Positions 17,198 to 26,590 are shown, counted from the stretch's first letter. The stretch: DNA of 64,000 nucleotides from Thiosulfativibrio zosterae (GCF_011398155.1 NZ_AP021888.1:2454001-2518000), one strand, 5' to 3'. The notes: generated by a model from the sequence alone, not told the origin. Numbers and translations are program-made.

Positions 17198-19373
17198 GTA
17201 AGACCGCCTCTGGTGCTTTGCACTCTCCAAAAAAGTCGTAATACTCTAAGGCCTCTAAAATACCGGCTTCGTGCGGTAAGGATGCAAAATAAATCCGTTC
17301 GTTATCAACCAACTGCGAAAGTTCCTCTTGGTGTCTATTGGCCACCACGGTTGCCAGCGTATTGCCGCGCATCATGTCTTCATCCGAACCCGACCCGCCA
17401 GCGACAAATACTTTTTCAAGCGGAATTTGCCAACGGTCTGCGACATAACGCAAGGCAGAGCCTTTGGAGGCGCGAATCGGCAAAATATCTAAATACTGCC
17501 CAAACGACAACTGCACATTCACCGATTGTTCTTCTTGATGTAAAAGGCGTTTAATCGCCTCCACATCAGCAATATTGGGGTCAATTAGGTAACTCAACTT
17601 AAAGCCAGTTTGCTCGCTTTTGGGTTGTTTCACTAAACCGGGATAGTCCTTTAGAATAAGTCGAACTTGGTGCGGCGCCCATTGATAATCTATGTGCTTA
17701 GTCCAAGCACTGTCTTTGGTTAATTTAGAGGCATAATGAATGGCTGTGCCGCTACTGCTGATTAAAATATCTGGCTGTGGAATGCCATATTTTTTCATCA
17801 AACGCAAAGCCGATTCCAAACTTCGGCCTGTTGCAATCACAAATAAGGTAGAGGTTTTATGAGCGCTCAATTTTTTGATTAAGTCTTGCAACGCTTTTTC
17901 ATCACCCACAATATTGTGATCCAAACTGCTCACAAACATACGGTCACGATACAAGGCATTGCGGCGAGTCACCACTTTTGGAATTAAGGGCTCGGCATCA
18001 CGCACCAAACAAGAGATTAACCTGAGATAGCGCTCAGCATGCGCCGCCCAAGCATAATGCTCTTTAACGCCCTGCAAGCCATTTTGAGAAAACTCAGTCC
18101 ATTGCTTGGGTGACTTTAGAATGGTTAACAATGCTTGGCTTATCGACTGCGACTCTAAAGGGTCAATCAAAATGCCATTATGGCAATTGGCGACGATATC
18201 TCTTGGCCCGCCATCTTCGGTGGCAACAATCGGCAGCCCCGATGCCGCCGCTTCAATCAGCGTCAACCCAAAGGGCTCGGTTAAGGCAGGGTTCACAAAC
18301 ACGCCATGCGTGGCTGCGGCGATACGATAAATGTCCGCCACTTCGTGGCGCTGATGATGTTTGGGCAGAGTGACCTTGCCATATAAATCATAACGGTCTA
18401 CTGCAAATAACAACTCCTGAAAAACCTCTTGAGCGCCCTCTTCTAAATCCTCAATGTCATCACGATTACCCGCAATAATCACTAAATTAGCCAGAGCTTG
18501 GCATTCGGCGCATTGACCATAGGCCTCAATCAGCGCTTTAATGTTTTTGCGTTTGTCGGGACGAGATAAGGCCAAAATAATCGGTTTTTGAGGATCAGAT
18601 AAATGCTGTGTTAAGCGCATAAACAAATCAGATGAACGCTCTGCATTTTTTTCAAGCTGATCTAACTCAAGGTGCAAGGGTGGTTTAAACAATTTTAAAT
18701 CGGTACCCGGTGGCAAAATACGCATATGCTCAGGTTGGTAGTAATCATACAGCTCGTATTGCTTTTCGATTTCTTGCGAAGTGCTCGTGATCACCCGCTG
18801 AGCAATCGCCAACACATTCTCTTCGGCTTCAATACGACGGCTGATTTGATATAAATCTTCAATTTGCTGCGAATTTAATCCGCTGGCCAATAAACGGCTG
18901 CGTTTCACTCGACCCAAAGAATGGCCGGTAAACAATAACGGAATCGCCGTTTGATTGGCCAAATGCGTGCCCACATAACCTGCATCGGCATAATGACTGT
19001 GCAATAAATCTGGAAAGCGTTCTTGCTCTCTGAAAAACGCCATCATATTATCGCTAAACATATCCAGCACATCCCAAAGCTGCTCTTTAGGCAAATAACT
19101 CTCAGGGCCTGCTTCTATACGAATAATATTAAGTTTATCCGTCACAACCTCGCAAGGTTCTGCATAATCGGAAGACACCGCAGCATCTATGACTCGCCGA
19201 GTAAATAAATCAACCCGGGCAACGGAGGGATGGTTGGCTAGAGCGTGCGCAAGCTCTAAAGCATAAAGCGTTTGACCGCCAGTATCGGCATCTCTGCCAA
19301 GTTCAAGGTCGTGTCCGCGGATGAGCCCGTGCACACTGATTAAAGCCAAATAAAGGCCGGGGTTGGGTGACAT
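17190..19373 (-). CDS. sps: Sucrose-phosphate synthase with C-terminal phosphatase-like domain
   Basis: A 727-residue two-domain protein. The N-terminal GT4 part (about 1-450) begins with I-S-V-H-G-L-I-R-G and R-D-A-D-T-G-G-Q, typical of sucrose-phosphate synthases, and has the E-P-F-G-L-T-L-I-E-A nucleotide-sugar motif. It joins UDP- or ADP-glucose to fructose-6-phosphate. The C-terminal part (about 480-720) is an HAD fold related to sucrose phosphatase; at its motif I it reads S-L-D-H-N instead of D-x-D, so it is probably not catalytic, as in plant enzymes. It is first in a four-gene operon with the phosphatase, fructokinase and amylosucrase. Sucrose is a known compatible solute in halophilic and sulfur-oxidising proteobacteria. 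Confidence 0.94.
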   Translation of the reverse strand: MSPNPGLYLALISVHGLIRGHDLELGRDADTGGQTLYALELAHALANHPSVARVDLFTRRVIDAAVSSDYAEPCEVVTDKLNIIRIEAGPESYLPKEQLWDVLDMFSDNMMAFFREQERFPDLLHSHYADAGYVGTHLANQTAIPLLFTGHSLGRVKRSRLLASGLNSQQIEDLYQISRRIEAEENVLAIAQRVITSTSQEIEKQYELYDYYQPEHMRILPPGTDLKLFKPPLHLELDQLEKNAERSSDLFMRLTQHLSDPQKPIILALSRPDKRKNIKALIEAYGQCAECQALANLVIIAGNRDDIEDLEEGAQEVFQELLFAVDRYDLYGKVTLPKHHQRHEVADIYRIAAATHGVFVNPALTEPFGLTLIEAAASGLPIVATEDGGPRDIVANCHNGILIDPLESQSISQALLTILKSPKQWTEFSQNGLQGVKEHYAWAAHAERYLRLISCLVRDAEPLIPKVVTRRNALYRDRMFVSSLDHNIVGDEKALQDLIKKLSAHKTSTLFVIATGRSLESALRLMKKYGIPQPDILISSSGTAIHYASKLTKDSAWTKHIDYQWAPHQVRLILKDYPGLVKQPKSEQTGFKLSYLIDPNIADVEAIKRLLHQEEQSVNVQLSFGQYLDILPIRASKGSALRYVADRWQIPLEKVFVAGGSGSDEDMMRGNTLATVVANRHQEELSQLVDNERIYFASLPHEAGILEALEYYDFFGECKAPEAVLHE

Positions 19374-19758
19374 AAATCCTTCTTTTTGGTTGCACTGTGC
19401 TTTTTATTGTACAAACATGGCGGGATAACACAACCTAAAAACATAAATAAAACCTAAATGCGTTTCTGTTCTCAACCCCCCATTGATTTAACAAAAAATT
19501 ACCATAACACTTGAAATGCAAATTTAAAATCGAGCAAAAAAACCAATGAATGCCACATAAAAAATTAACAAAAAAGACAACGCAAGCTATTAAAATAATT
19601 AAATAAATATTGATATGCAATTTAATAGCCTCTATAATAAGAATACATGACATTACCCTTTTATTACAAGGCAGACATCGAAGTATGTTTAATACAGGGC
19701 TAATTAGGGTGTAGATTAACCCCTATAAACAAATTTTATATTTATTAGGAGCATAAAA
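19374..19758. other. Divergent intergenic region between the sucrose operon and the exopolysaccharide locus
   Basis: 385 bp, strongly AT-rich. It holds the forward exopolysaccharide promoter at 19610-19638, listed separately, and must also hold the promoter for sps on the minus strand, which I could not pin down. No small gene is evident. Confidence 0.7.
19610..19638 (+). promoter_or_regulatory. Strong sigma-70-like promoter of the exopolysaccharide locus
   Basis: TTGATA at 19610-19615 and a perfect TATAAT at 19633-19638 are spaced by exactly 17 bp. The implied start is near 19645, giving an untranslated leader of about 110 bases before the ATG at 19759. Confidence 0.75.
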
Positions 19759-20232
19759 ATGCGCAAATTAGTTATTACCTCGGCAATTGCCTTAGCTTTA
19801 TCAGTCACTTCTGCTAACGCAGACGTAGATACTTTAAATGCCCTGAAAGCAGCAGGGATTATTTTGACAACTGAGCAAGCCGCCAGCATTGAAAACGCAA
19901 CCTGTTCTGCTACAGACTGTCAAGCCTTGACTGATGAAATTGCTGCCTTAGTCGTTGCAAATTCTGATAATGAAGCTGCCGTTCAAACAATTCTTAGCAC
20001 AGCCTCTCAAGTTCACCCTGCACAGTCATTAGCATTTGGTGACGCAGCAGTGGCAGCGGCACCTGCGTTAGCCGCTACAATTTTAGCTGCAACAACTCAA
20101 GCGGCACCGACTGCCGCGGGTGGTGACATTGGAGGGTTTACTGGTCCTACAGGAACTAATCAAAACCAAAACGCCTCTATTCCTTCCGCTCCTGCAAGTG
20201 GTGGCGCTGCCGGCTCTAGCAGCCCTAACTAA
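19759..20232 (+). CDS. Small exported Ala-rich protein heading the exopolysaccharide locus
   Basis: A 157-residue protein with a clean signal peptide (M-R-K-L-V-I-T-S-A then S-A-N-A-D). The mature part starts with a helical segment containing two Cys (C-S-A-T-D-C), continues into Ala/Thr-rich sequence and ends in a Gly/Pro/Ser/Asn-rich, probably disordered tail. No family was recognised. TTAGGAG gives a strong ribosome-binding site. It is the first gene after the strong promoter and is separated from the outer-membrane gene by an intrinsic terminator. It should therefore be made in excess over the rest of the cluster, which fits a secreted or structural component. Function unknown. Confidence 0.8.
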   Translation: MRKLVITSAIALALSVTSANADVDTLNALKAAGIILTTEQAASIENATCSATDCQALTDEIAALVVANSDNEAAVQTILSTASQVHPAQSLAFGDAAVAAAPALAATILAATTQAAPTAAGGDIGGFTGPTGTNQNQNASIPSAPASGGAAGSSSPN

Positions 20233-20247
20233 TCCTTTATATTAATT

Positions 20248-20282
20248 AGCCCTTATACGAGATCAGTCTCGTAGGGCTTTTT
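20248..20282 (+). terminator. Internal terminator in the exopolysaccharide locus
   Basis: Stem AGCCCT/AGGGCT plus ACGAGA/TCTCGT, with a 3-base bulge and a TCAG loop, runs into five T residues. It lies between the first gene and the outer-membrane gene, so the downstream genes depend on read-through or another promoter. Confidence 0.85.
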
Positions 20283-20296
20283 ACAGGTAAAAAATT

Positions 20297-21445
20297 ATGA
20301 ATTCTTATAAAAAAGTAAACCTAGCGGTTATACTTGCCATGTCAAGTACAACCGCTTTTGCATTAGAACCTGCACCCATTTCCTATTCAATCGCTGACGT
20401 AGTTCCCACGCTAGAAGTGTCTGAATCCTATGATGACAACTATCTGTTAACCAATGCAGAAACTGCATCTTGGGTAACCAGCGTAACGCCAAGTGTAGGC
20501 GTAACCATCTACGGTGAAAAAACAACTTATCAAATTGACTATGCACTTAACTACCAAGCATTTGATGCAAAAAACGCTGATAACCTGGTAAATCATTATT
20601 TAAGCGCCAGCACCGAACTTGAGTTTGACGTAAGAAACAAACTGGCTATCCAAACGGGCTACAACAAAACTCAAAGTTCTGCAGCAGCCTTAACACCAGG
20701 TGTTTTAAACAGCTTTAATACTTTTAACGCTGGTGGAAATTACACCTACGGCACAGACACTTCAACTGGCAATGTAGAGATTGGTGCCAACCACGTTCAA
20801 AAACGCTCTGACAATGGTGCTAACTTAGACCAAGAAAACGACTCAACCGTCATCAGCACCGCATTTATCTATCGTGTAACGGATAAATCTCGACTACTTG
20901 CTGAAATCAAAGCAACTGATTTTAAATATATCAGTAACACTAATCTAAACAGTAAAAACATTGCATATTTAGTTGGGGCGCGCTGGGAAGCAACGGCTAA
21001 GACTACCGGAAACTTCAAAATCGGTATCGAAACCAAAGATTTCAGCGACTCCAGCAGAAAAGATACCGACCTAACCTCTTGGGAAGGAAATATTGAATGG
21101 AGTCCTTTGACCTACTCTACCGTTACCTTAACAACCAGCCAAAAGATTGAAGAAGGTAGCTATACATCTAACTACACCAACTCCAGAAACAGCATAGTTA
21201 ACTGGGCTCATGATTGGGGTAGCGGATATACATCAAACTTAAACTACACAAATACAGACAAAGAATATGCATCAACAATAGCGCGTAAAGACACCATTGA
21301 TGCCTATGGCGTTGGTGTTAAATATGCATTCCGTCGCTGGATGGATATAGGCTTTGACTACCAAGCAAGCAATCAACGTTCGACCGATGCAACTTATGAC
21401 TATAATCGTAATCTTTACAAGCTTAGCGTTAATATAAGCTTATAA
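20297..21445 (+). CDS. Outer-membrane beta-barrel protein of the exopolysaccharide locus
   Basis: A 382-residue protein with a signal peptide ending at T-T-A-F-A. The rest is made of alternating beta strands with many aromatic, Asn and Thr residues, and ends in the barrel-closing pattern K-L-S-V-N-I-S-L. It resembles the EpsL/BBP2-type barrel proteins often found beside wza- and wzc-like genes, for example E-V-S-E-S-Y-D-D-N near the start of the mature protein. A role in polymer passage or anchoring at the outer membrane is inferred from this context. It starts 14 bases after the internal terminator and is followed by the Wza-like gene after 36 bp. Confidence 0.82.
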   Translation: MNSYKKVNLAVILAMSSTTAFALEPAPISYSIADVVPTLEVSESYDDNYLLTNAETASWVTSVTPSVGVTIYGEKTTYQIDYALNYQAFDAKNADNLVNHYLSASTELEFDVRNKLAIQTGYNKTQSSAAALTPGVLNSFNTFNAGGNYTYGTDTSTGNVEIGANHVQKRSDNGANLDQENDSTVISTAFIYRVTDKSRLLAEIKATDFKYISNTNLNSKNIAYLVGARWEATAKTTGNFKIGIETKDFSDSSRKDTDLTSWEGNIEWSPLTYSTVTLTTSQKIEEGSYTSNYTNSRNSIVNWAHDWGSGYTSNLNYTNTDKEYASTIARKDTIDAYGVGVKYAFRRWMDIGFDYQASNQRSTDATYDYNRNLYKLSVNISL

Positions 21446-21481
21446 TTAAATTATTATTAATTCATTTGGAGTGCTTGTTGC

Positions 21482-22018
21482 ATGAAGTTTTATGCTCGTC
21501 TTTCTCTTATATTTATAATTGCTATGTTTGCAAACATTTCAATTGCAAACACTAATACAGAGTATCAACTCTCGTCAGGTGATGTTATTTCAATCACTGT
21601 TTTTGCAGAACCTGACTTGAGCCTAGAGAAAATTAAACTTAATGAAACAGGCAGCTTCTCCTATCCATTTATTGGTGAGGTCAAAGCTGAAGGCCTCTCC
21701 TCAACAGAATTACAAACTAAAATCACTAACGAACTTTCAGGAAAATATTTAGTTAATCCCAAAGTAACTGTTAGCATCATCGAATACCGCCAATTTTATA
21801 TTAGCGGAGAAGTTAAAAACCCAGATGGTTATCCATTTCAACCTGGTCTAACCGTTCGTCGGGCAATTGCGTTAGCCGGTGGACTTTCAGAACGCGCTTC
21901 TGAAAATCGTATGACCGTCATCCGAGAAAAAGACCCCACTAAAACACCAGAAAAAGTAACCATGGAAGACTTGGTTATGCCTGGTGATACCCTTACTATA
22001 GACCAAGGTTTCTTTTAA
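21482..22018 (+). CDS. Polysaccharide export protein (Wza-like, SLBB)
   Basis: A 178-residue protein with a signal peptide, a Poly_export domain (Y-Q-L-S-S-G-D-V-I-S-I-T-V-F) and an SLBB domain (Y-I-S-G-E-V-K-N-P-D-G-Y-P and L-A-G-G-L-S-E-R-A). It is half the length of E. coli Wza and lacks the lipobox Cys, so it would be a periplasmic adapter rather than a full outer-membrane channel. The barrel protein encoded just upstream may supply the pore; this is inference. Its stop overlaps the ATG of the kinase gene (TAATG). Confidence 0.92.
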   Translation: MKFYARLSLIFIIAMFANISIANTNTEYQLSSGDVISITVFAEPDLSLEKIKLNETGSFSYPFIGEVKAEGLSSTELQTKITNELSGKYLVNPKVTVSIIEYRQFYISGEVKNPDGYPFQPGLTVRRAIALAGGLSERASENRMTVIREKDPTKTPEKVTMEDLVMPGDTLTIDQGFF

Positions 22019-24282
22019 TGGATCACACCTCCCAAATTCAAAACAACAACAATCTTCCAACACAAATCAATCACAACGCATCTAATAATAGCGATGTCAT
22101 TGATTTACTTCCGCTTTTCCAGACAGTCTGGCGCAGAAAATGGAGCATTGTCACCATTGTATTTATCGTAATGCTTTTAACCACCTTAGTGGTTATGAGC
22201 ATTATCCCAACCTATCGTGCCTCAACCACCATGCAAATTGAACAACAAGAAGCCAAAGTTGTTTCGATTGAACAGGTATACGGCATTGATAACAGTAGCG
22301 AATACCTTCAAACACAGTTTGAGCTTTTAAAATCTCGCGCCCTCGCTGAAAAAGTGGTCAAGCTTTTAAACCTTACAAAACATAAAGAGTTTGACCCCGC
22401 ACAACAAAAACCGCCTTTAATAGATATTAAAGGTTCAATTCGCAGTTTACAACTTAGCCAAATGCTACCAGGCCTGGTTCCAGAAAGTTTTGACAATCCT
22501 GCCCCACCCACTGAAGAAGAGATTCTTGATAGCGTGGTTAAAGCCTTTATGGAAAGAATCTCTATTCAGCCAATCAAAAAGAGCCAATTAGTCATTATCA
22601 ACGTTGACATGCAAGATGCTAAAATGGCCACAAAAGCAGCCAATATGCTGGGTGAAACCTTCATCAACAGCCAATTAGACGCTTCTATGGAAGCCACTTT
22701 TACGGCCTCTAAATGGATGAACTCTCGTCTTTCCGAATTACGCGAAACGCTTCAAGCCTCAGAAAACAAACTGCAAGCCTTTAAAGACCAAGAAGGATTA
22801 ATTGATGTCGATGGTGGCATTACCAGTGTATCTACCAATGAATTAACGGCCATCAACCAACGCCTTGTCGACGCAAGAAGTAAACGCGCCGAAGCAGAAA
22901 GCCAATACCGTCAAGTAAAAGGTATTAAAAAAGATGATTGGCAAAAACTTGCCGCCATACCTGCTGTTTTAAGCCATCCACTTATTCAAACCTTCAAAAC
23001 AGAAGAAGCACGCGCCAAAGCAAAAGTTAATGAACTCTCAAAACGTTACGGGCAAAGCCACCCATCCATGCAAACCGCTCTAAGCGACCTAAACGCCGCT
23101 CAAGCCAGTTTAAAAGCCCAGGTTTTACAAATTGTGGCGGGTATTGAAACCCAATATCAGATTGCGGCAGCCAATGAATATTCGCTTAACAAATCAGTCA
23201 AAGAAAACAAGCAACAAATCAAAGATATCTCTAAAAACGAATTCAAACTTCGCGAACTGCAGCGTGAAGTCGACTCCAACCGGGCCATATTTGACACCTT
23301 CATGACGCGACTCAAAGAAACCACAGCGACTTCTGACTTACAAACCACTAATGCTAGAATTGTAGACCCTGCTGTTATACCCACAGAACCCATCAAGCCC
23401 AAAAAGGGTTTAATCATTATCATAGCGGGTTTCCTGGCGGGTCTTTTCGCGGTATTTTTAACGCTTTTATCTAATGCACTAAACAACACCTTTAAATCTG
23501 CAGATGAGATTGAATCCAAGCTCAACATACCCGTACTTGGTGTTTTACCGCTTATTAAAAACATCAAAAAAGATCAAAAAATTGCGTTAAGTTTCCATAA
23601 AAACATCGACAAAATTTTCTCCGAATGTGTCAGAACCGTGCGCACCAGTGTCATGCTATCGTCTATAGATACCACACACAAAGTTGTTATAGTCACCTCG
23701 TCTATTCCAGGTGAAGGTAAAAGTACAACCTCAATCAACTTAGCCGACGCCATAGGCCAGCTTGAAAAAACATTGTTGATTGAAGCCGATATGCGCCGCC
23801 CAACCATGTCCAAAATATTAGGCTTACAACCTGGTACACCCGGCCTGGCAAACTTAATTGCGGGTAGCAATTCAATTGAAGAATGTATAAAATCGCTTTA
23901 CGGCGGCATGGACATCATTGTTGCAGGTATTGTACCGCCAAATCCGTTAGAGTTGCTTTCGTCTGAAAGGTTTAAAGACCTAATAGACGAGCTCTCTGAG
24001 ACCTATGAAAGAATCATTATCGACTGCCCTCCCGTGCAAGCCGTAAGTGACGCGATTGTTTTATCCGGCTTTGCTGACTCCGTTATCTATGTTATAAAAT
24101 CAGACTCAACAAACAAACAAACGGTCATGCATGGTGTTGGCAAACTATTACAAAACAAAGCGCCCATCAGAGGCATTATTCTTAACCAAGTCGATATCAA
24201 AAAAGCCAAGCAACAAGGTTATTCTTACGAAGGTTATTATGACTATTACGGCTACAGCAGCGATAATGCCAAGGCAACTTAA
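22018..24282 (+). CDS. Wzc-like chain-length regulator and tyrosine autokinase
   Basis: A 754-residue inner-membrane BY-kinase. It has a Wzz domain between two transmembrane helices (about 41-63 and 461-483) with a long periplasmic coiled coil and the GNVR-like region between. The cytoplasmic kinase domain has Walker A S-I-P-G-E-G-K-S, Walker A' L-L-I-E-A-D-M-R-R-P and Walker B I-I-I-D-C-P-P. The C-terminus holds a tyrosine cluster (Y-S-Y-E-G-Y-Y-D-Y-Y-G-Y) for autophosphorylation. It controls polymer length and export together with the Wza-like protein and the PHP phosphatase encoded next. It contains palindrome copy 4. Confidence 0.95.
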   Translation: MDHTSQIQNNNNLPTQINHNASNNSDVIDLLPLFQTVWRRKWSIVTIVFIVMLLTTLVVMSIIPTYRASTTMQIEQQEAKVVSIEQVYGIDNSSEYLQTQFELLKSRALAEKVVKLLNLTKHKEFDPAQQKPPLIDIKGSIRSLQLSQMLPGLVPESFDNPAPPTEEEILDSVVKAFMERISIQPIKKSQLVIINVDMQDAKMATKAANMLGETFINSQLDASMEATFTASKWMNSRLSELRETLQASENKLQAFKDQEGLIDVDGGITSVSTNELTAINQRLVDARSKRAEAESQYRQVKGIKKDDWQKLAAIPAVLSHPLIQTFKTEEARAKAKVNELSKRYGQSHPSMQTALSDLNAAQASLKAQVLQIVAGIETQYQIAAANEYSLNKSVKENKQQIKDISKNEFKLRELQREVDSNRAIFDTFMTRLKETTATSDLQTTNARIVDPAVIPTEPIKPKKGLIIIIAGFLAGLFAVFLTLLSNALNNTFKSADEIESKLNIPVLGVLPLIKNIKKDQKIALSFHKNIDKIFSECVRTVRTSVMLSSIDTTHKVVIVTSSIPGEGKSTTSINLADAIGQLEKTLLIEADMRRPTMSKILGLQPGTPGLANLIAGSNSIEECIKSLYGGMDIIVAGIVPPNPLELLSSERFKDLIDELSETYERIIIDCPPVQAVSDAIVLSGFADSVIYVIKSDSTNKQTVMHGVGKLLQNKAPIRGIILNQVDIKKAKQQGYSYEGYYDYYGYSSDNAKAT
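22467..22478. repeat. Dispersed 12-bp palindrome ACCAGGCCTGGT, copy 4
   Basis: Inside the wzc-like gene, read as codons for L-P-G-L-V, a different frame from copies 1 and 3. Confidence 0.9.
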
Positions 24283-24321
24283 TCGCCGCATCAGACTGAT
24301 TAACTGATTGACTGATTAATT

Positions 24322-25047
24322 ATGTATGACCTCCACAACCATCTTTTGCCAGGTATTGATGACGGATCCCCAGACATCAATACCTCACTAGAACTTGCCA
24401 AGATTGCCATCTCGCAAGGCATCACCCACATGGTTTGCACACCACACATTCATCCTGGGCGCTATGACAACACCCTCGCATCCATCGCCACTGCTCTCAA
24501 TAGTTTTAAAGAAGCCCTAGTACAACATAACCTAAACTTAATTGTCTCTGCTGCTGCAGAAGTAAGAATTGGCCCCGAAATACTGTCAGCAATCAAACTC
24601 AATACTCTACCTTTCTTAGGCACCTGGAATAACCAACAAGTTTTACTGATCGAGTTTCCAAGCAACATGATACCTATAGGCAGTGAAAAACTCACTCAAT
24701 GGCTAATAGCACAAAACATAATCCCCATGATTGCCCATCCAGAGCGCAATCAAGCGATCATAGACAACCCCAACAGGCTCCGAACCTTTCTAGACCAAGG
24801 TTGCTTAACCCAGATAACGGCCGGGGCTATAACCGGTAATTTTGGCCAAAAACCACAAAAAACTGCCGAAATACTGCTCCTAGAAGACAAGGTTACCATC
24901 CTAGCGACCGATGCCCATAACCTTAGCTATCGCCCACCTGTTATCCAAGAAAGCTTGCAAAAAGTTACTCAACTCATAGGTGAAACCCGAGCCAAAAAAC
25001 TCGTTTTAGACAACCCAATGGAAATTGCAATCAACAAATGGCACTGA
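24322..25047 (+). CDS. PHP-type protein tyrosine phosphatase (CpsB/YwqE-like)
   Basis: A 241-residue metal-dependent phosphatase. The PHP motifs D-L-H-N-H-L-L-P-G-I-D-D-G at the start, C-T-P-H-I-H in the middle, A-H-P-E-R-N and A-T-D-A-H-N supply the metal ligands. CpsB-type enzymes remove phosphate from the tyrosine cluster of the partner BY-kinase, here encoded 39 bp upstream. They replace the low-molecular-weight Wzb phosphatase used in enteric capsule loci. Confidence 0.93.
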   Translation: MYDLHNHLLPGIDDGSPDINTSLELAKIAISQGITHMVCTPHIHPGRYDNTLASIATALNSFKEALVQHNLNLIVSAAAEVRIGPEILSAIKLNTLPFLGTWNNQQVLLIEFPSNMIPIGSEKLTQWLIAQNIIPMIAHPERNQAIIDNPNRLRTFLDQGCLTQITAGAITGNFGQKPQKTAEILLLEDKVTILATDAHNLSYRPPVIQESLQKVTQLIGETRAKKLVLDNPMEIAINKWH

Positions 25048-25083
25048 TTTTTAATTGTCCCCAAAATAAGGCAAGTCATTAAA

Positions 25084-25803
25084 ATGACAAACATGAAAAT
25101 AAGCATCAACACAAAAGCAAAATCCATCAGCTTAATTTTAATAGCAGGCCTGGTCATTTTTATCAGCGTACACATGTTTATATCTAGCCTTTATGCCATA
25201 CAAGCCAACTTATTTTTAAAAGACTGGCAAAATAAAGCCAGCACCCAGAAAGAAATTGTCTTTATCCCAACTGAGCAAGCCTGGTTAAACGCAAATCAAG
25301 CCAGTCAAAAGGCCATTAACAATGCCCCAGTCAAAGACGCTTTTTTAGAAGAACAAGCCGCCAAAATTTACCAATGGAAAACCTACGCCGAGCCGTTTGG
25401 AGACTCAATCAGTCAAAGCAATCGTGCGCTTGCCTTACAAGGCTACAGATCGCAAACCAAAATCACCCCACTATGGCCTGCCGCTTGGTTAAATTTAGTC
25501 TCTATAAAAATCGAACTGTCAGAGTATGATCAAGAATTTTATAATGCATTTAGCATGGCCGAACAAACTGCCAACCAAAACCCAGAAGTTAGCTCAAGAA
25601 TAACCATCTTAGGTGTTCAAGCCTGGAAAAACCTTGATAACCCCACCAAAACTAAAGTCCTTAAAAACATTATCACCGAAGCAGGTCTTAGCAAAAAAAA
25701 TAGCCAAGACTTAAAGCCACTTTTACAAGCCTACAAAATGTTAGACATTAGCTGTTTTTACGCCAAAGCCATCAAAGCAAATACCTTTGAACTCTGTAAA
25801 TAA
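25084..25803 (+). CDS. VpsP-like polysaccharide biosynthesis protein
   Basis: A 239-residue protein with one N-terminal membrane helix (about 12-35). The rest is helical, with Trp-containing repeats such as T-E-Q-A-W-L, L-W-P-A-A-W-L-N-L and V-Q-A-W-K-N-L, suggesting a TPR-like fold facing the periplasm. Position and pattern match VpsP-family proteins of exopolysaccharide clusters; the exact role is unknown. It is the last gene of the export block before the decayed region. It contains a partial copy of the palindrome at 25145-25154. Confidence 0.65.
   Translation: MTNMKISINTKAKSISLILIAGLVIFISVHMFISSLYAIQANLFLKDWQNKASTQKEIVFIPTEQAWLNANQASQKAINNAPVKDAFLEEQAAKIYQWKTYAEPFGDSISQSNRALALQGYRSQTKITPLWPAAWLNLVSIKIELSEYDQEFYNAFSMAEQTANQNPEVSSRITILGVQAWKNLDNPTKTKVLKNIITEAGLSKKNSQDLKPLLQAYKMLDISCFYAKAIKANTFELCK
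25145..25154. repeat. Partial copy of the dispersed palindrome (CAGGCCTGGT)
   Basis: Ten of twelve bases of the repeat, preceded by G instead of C and followed by CATTTTT, the same right flank as copy 2. Confidence 0.7.
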
Positions 25804-26590
25804 AAATATAACTTAACAAGATAGATAATGTCCCTTGTTCTTTCGTCTTAAGAAACATTGACACCCTACTCATACCTTGTATTGACGCTAATACTATCAA
25901 AATTTAATTAGAGAACCTAAACAGGCAAACGCAGCCTAACCATGTAGCACAAACCACTAACCCAATACGGCTCAATATGATTTAGCGTCTACACAAAATT
26001 TTAAAAATAATTGAAACACTAATCACCAATATTAATGTCAATTCACTCATAATTTAAAGATAATTTATTTGCCTTAACCCACTTAATGTGTAAAATAAAG
26101 TAAAAATATTTATAAGGTATTTCTAATGAAAATCGCAGTCGCTGGAACCGGATATGTAGGTTTATCTTTAGCTGTTCTATTAGCCAAACATCATGAAGTG
26201 GTTGCACTCGATATTGTGCCCGAAAAAATAGACCTGCTTAAAAGTAGAAAAATACGGTAGTGTCTTCCATAGTATTCGAAAAGTAATTCAAAACTACACA
26301 ACAATGACTTTTGAATACGAGTATTACGGCGACGGCTAAATGGCTACAGTGAAACATGCCCAGCAAAACTAACACTAGAGCGTTTGCTATAACAGTTCAA
26401 AGACCAAAGCAAAATTGAATTTCGTGGCGCATCAAAAGCGGGAGTTATTTCATAAGATGAACAAAGTAATCTTAATGGAAAATAGTATCTTTGCCAACAG
26501 TCGTTCTGAGCCTTTACAATCCCATTCAAAATTAAAAGTCATAAATGGTGCTTTCCCCGTTTATATACTAGGTATAAATAAGAACAAACA
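25804..26590. other. Decayed, mostly non-coding stretch inside the exopolysaccharide locus
   Basis: 787 bp without an intact gene. 25804-26125 is AT-rich with nothing recognised. 26126-26260 is a fragment of a UDP-sugar dehydrogenase, listed separately. 26261-26590 shows short broken frames separated by stops (for example G-Y-S-E-T-C-P-A-K and I-E-F-R-G-A-S-K-A-G-V-I), which look like remains of one or more genes, possibly a transposase; I cannot name them. The flippase gene starts at 26591. Confidence 0.7.
26126..26260 (+). pseudogene. 5' fragment of UDP-glucose 6-dehydrogenase
   Basis: Forty-four codons starting [14 protein letters not shown], the Rossmann start of UDP-glucose/GDP-mannose dehydrogenases, followed by [10 protein letters not shown]. 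The frame ends at TAG and nothing of the other 340 or so residues follows. The intact enzyme would oxidise UDP-glucose to UDP-glucuronate. Its loss suggests that the present polymer no longer contains glucuronate made here. Confidence 0.85.
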
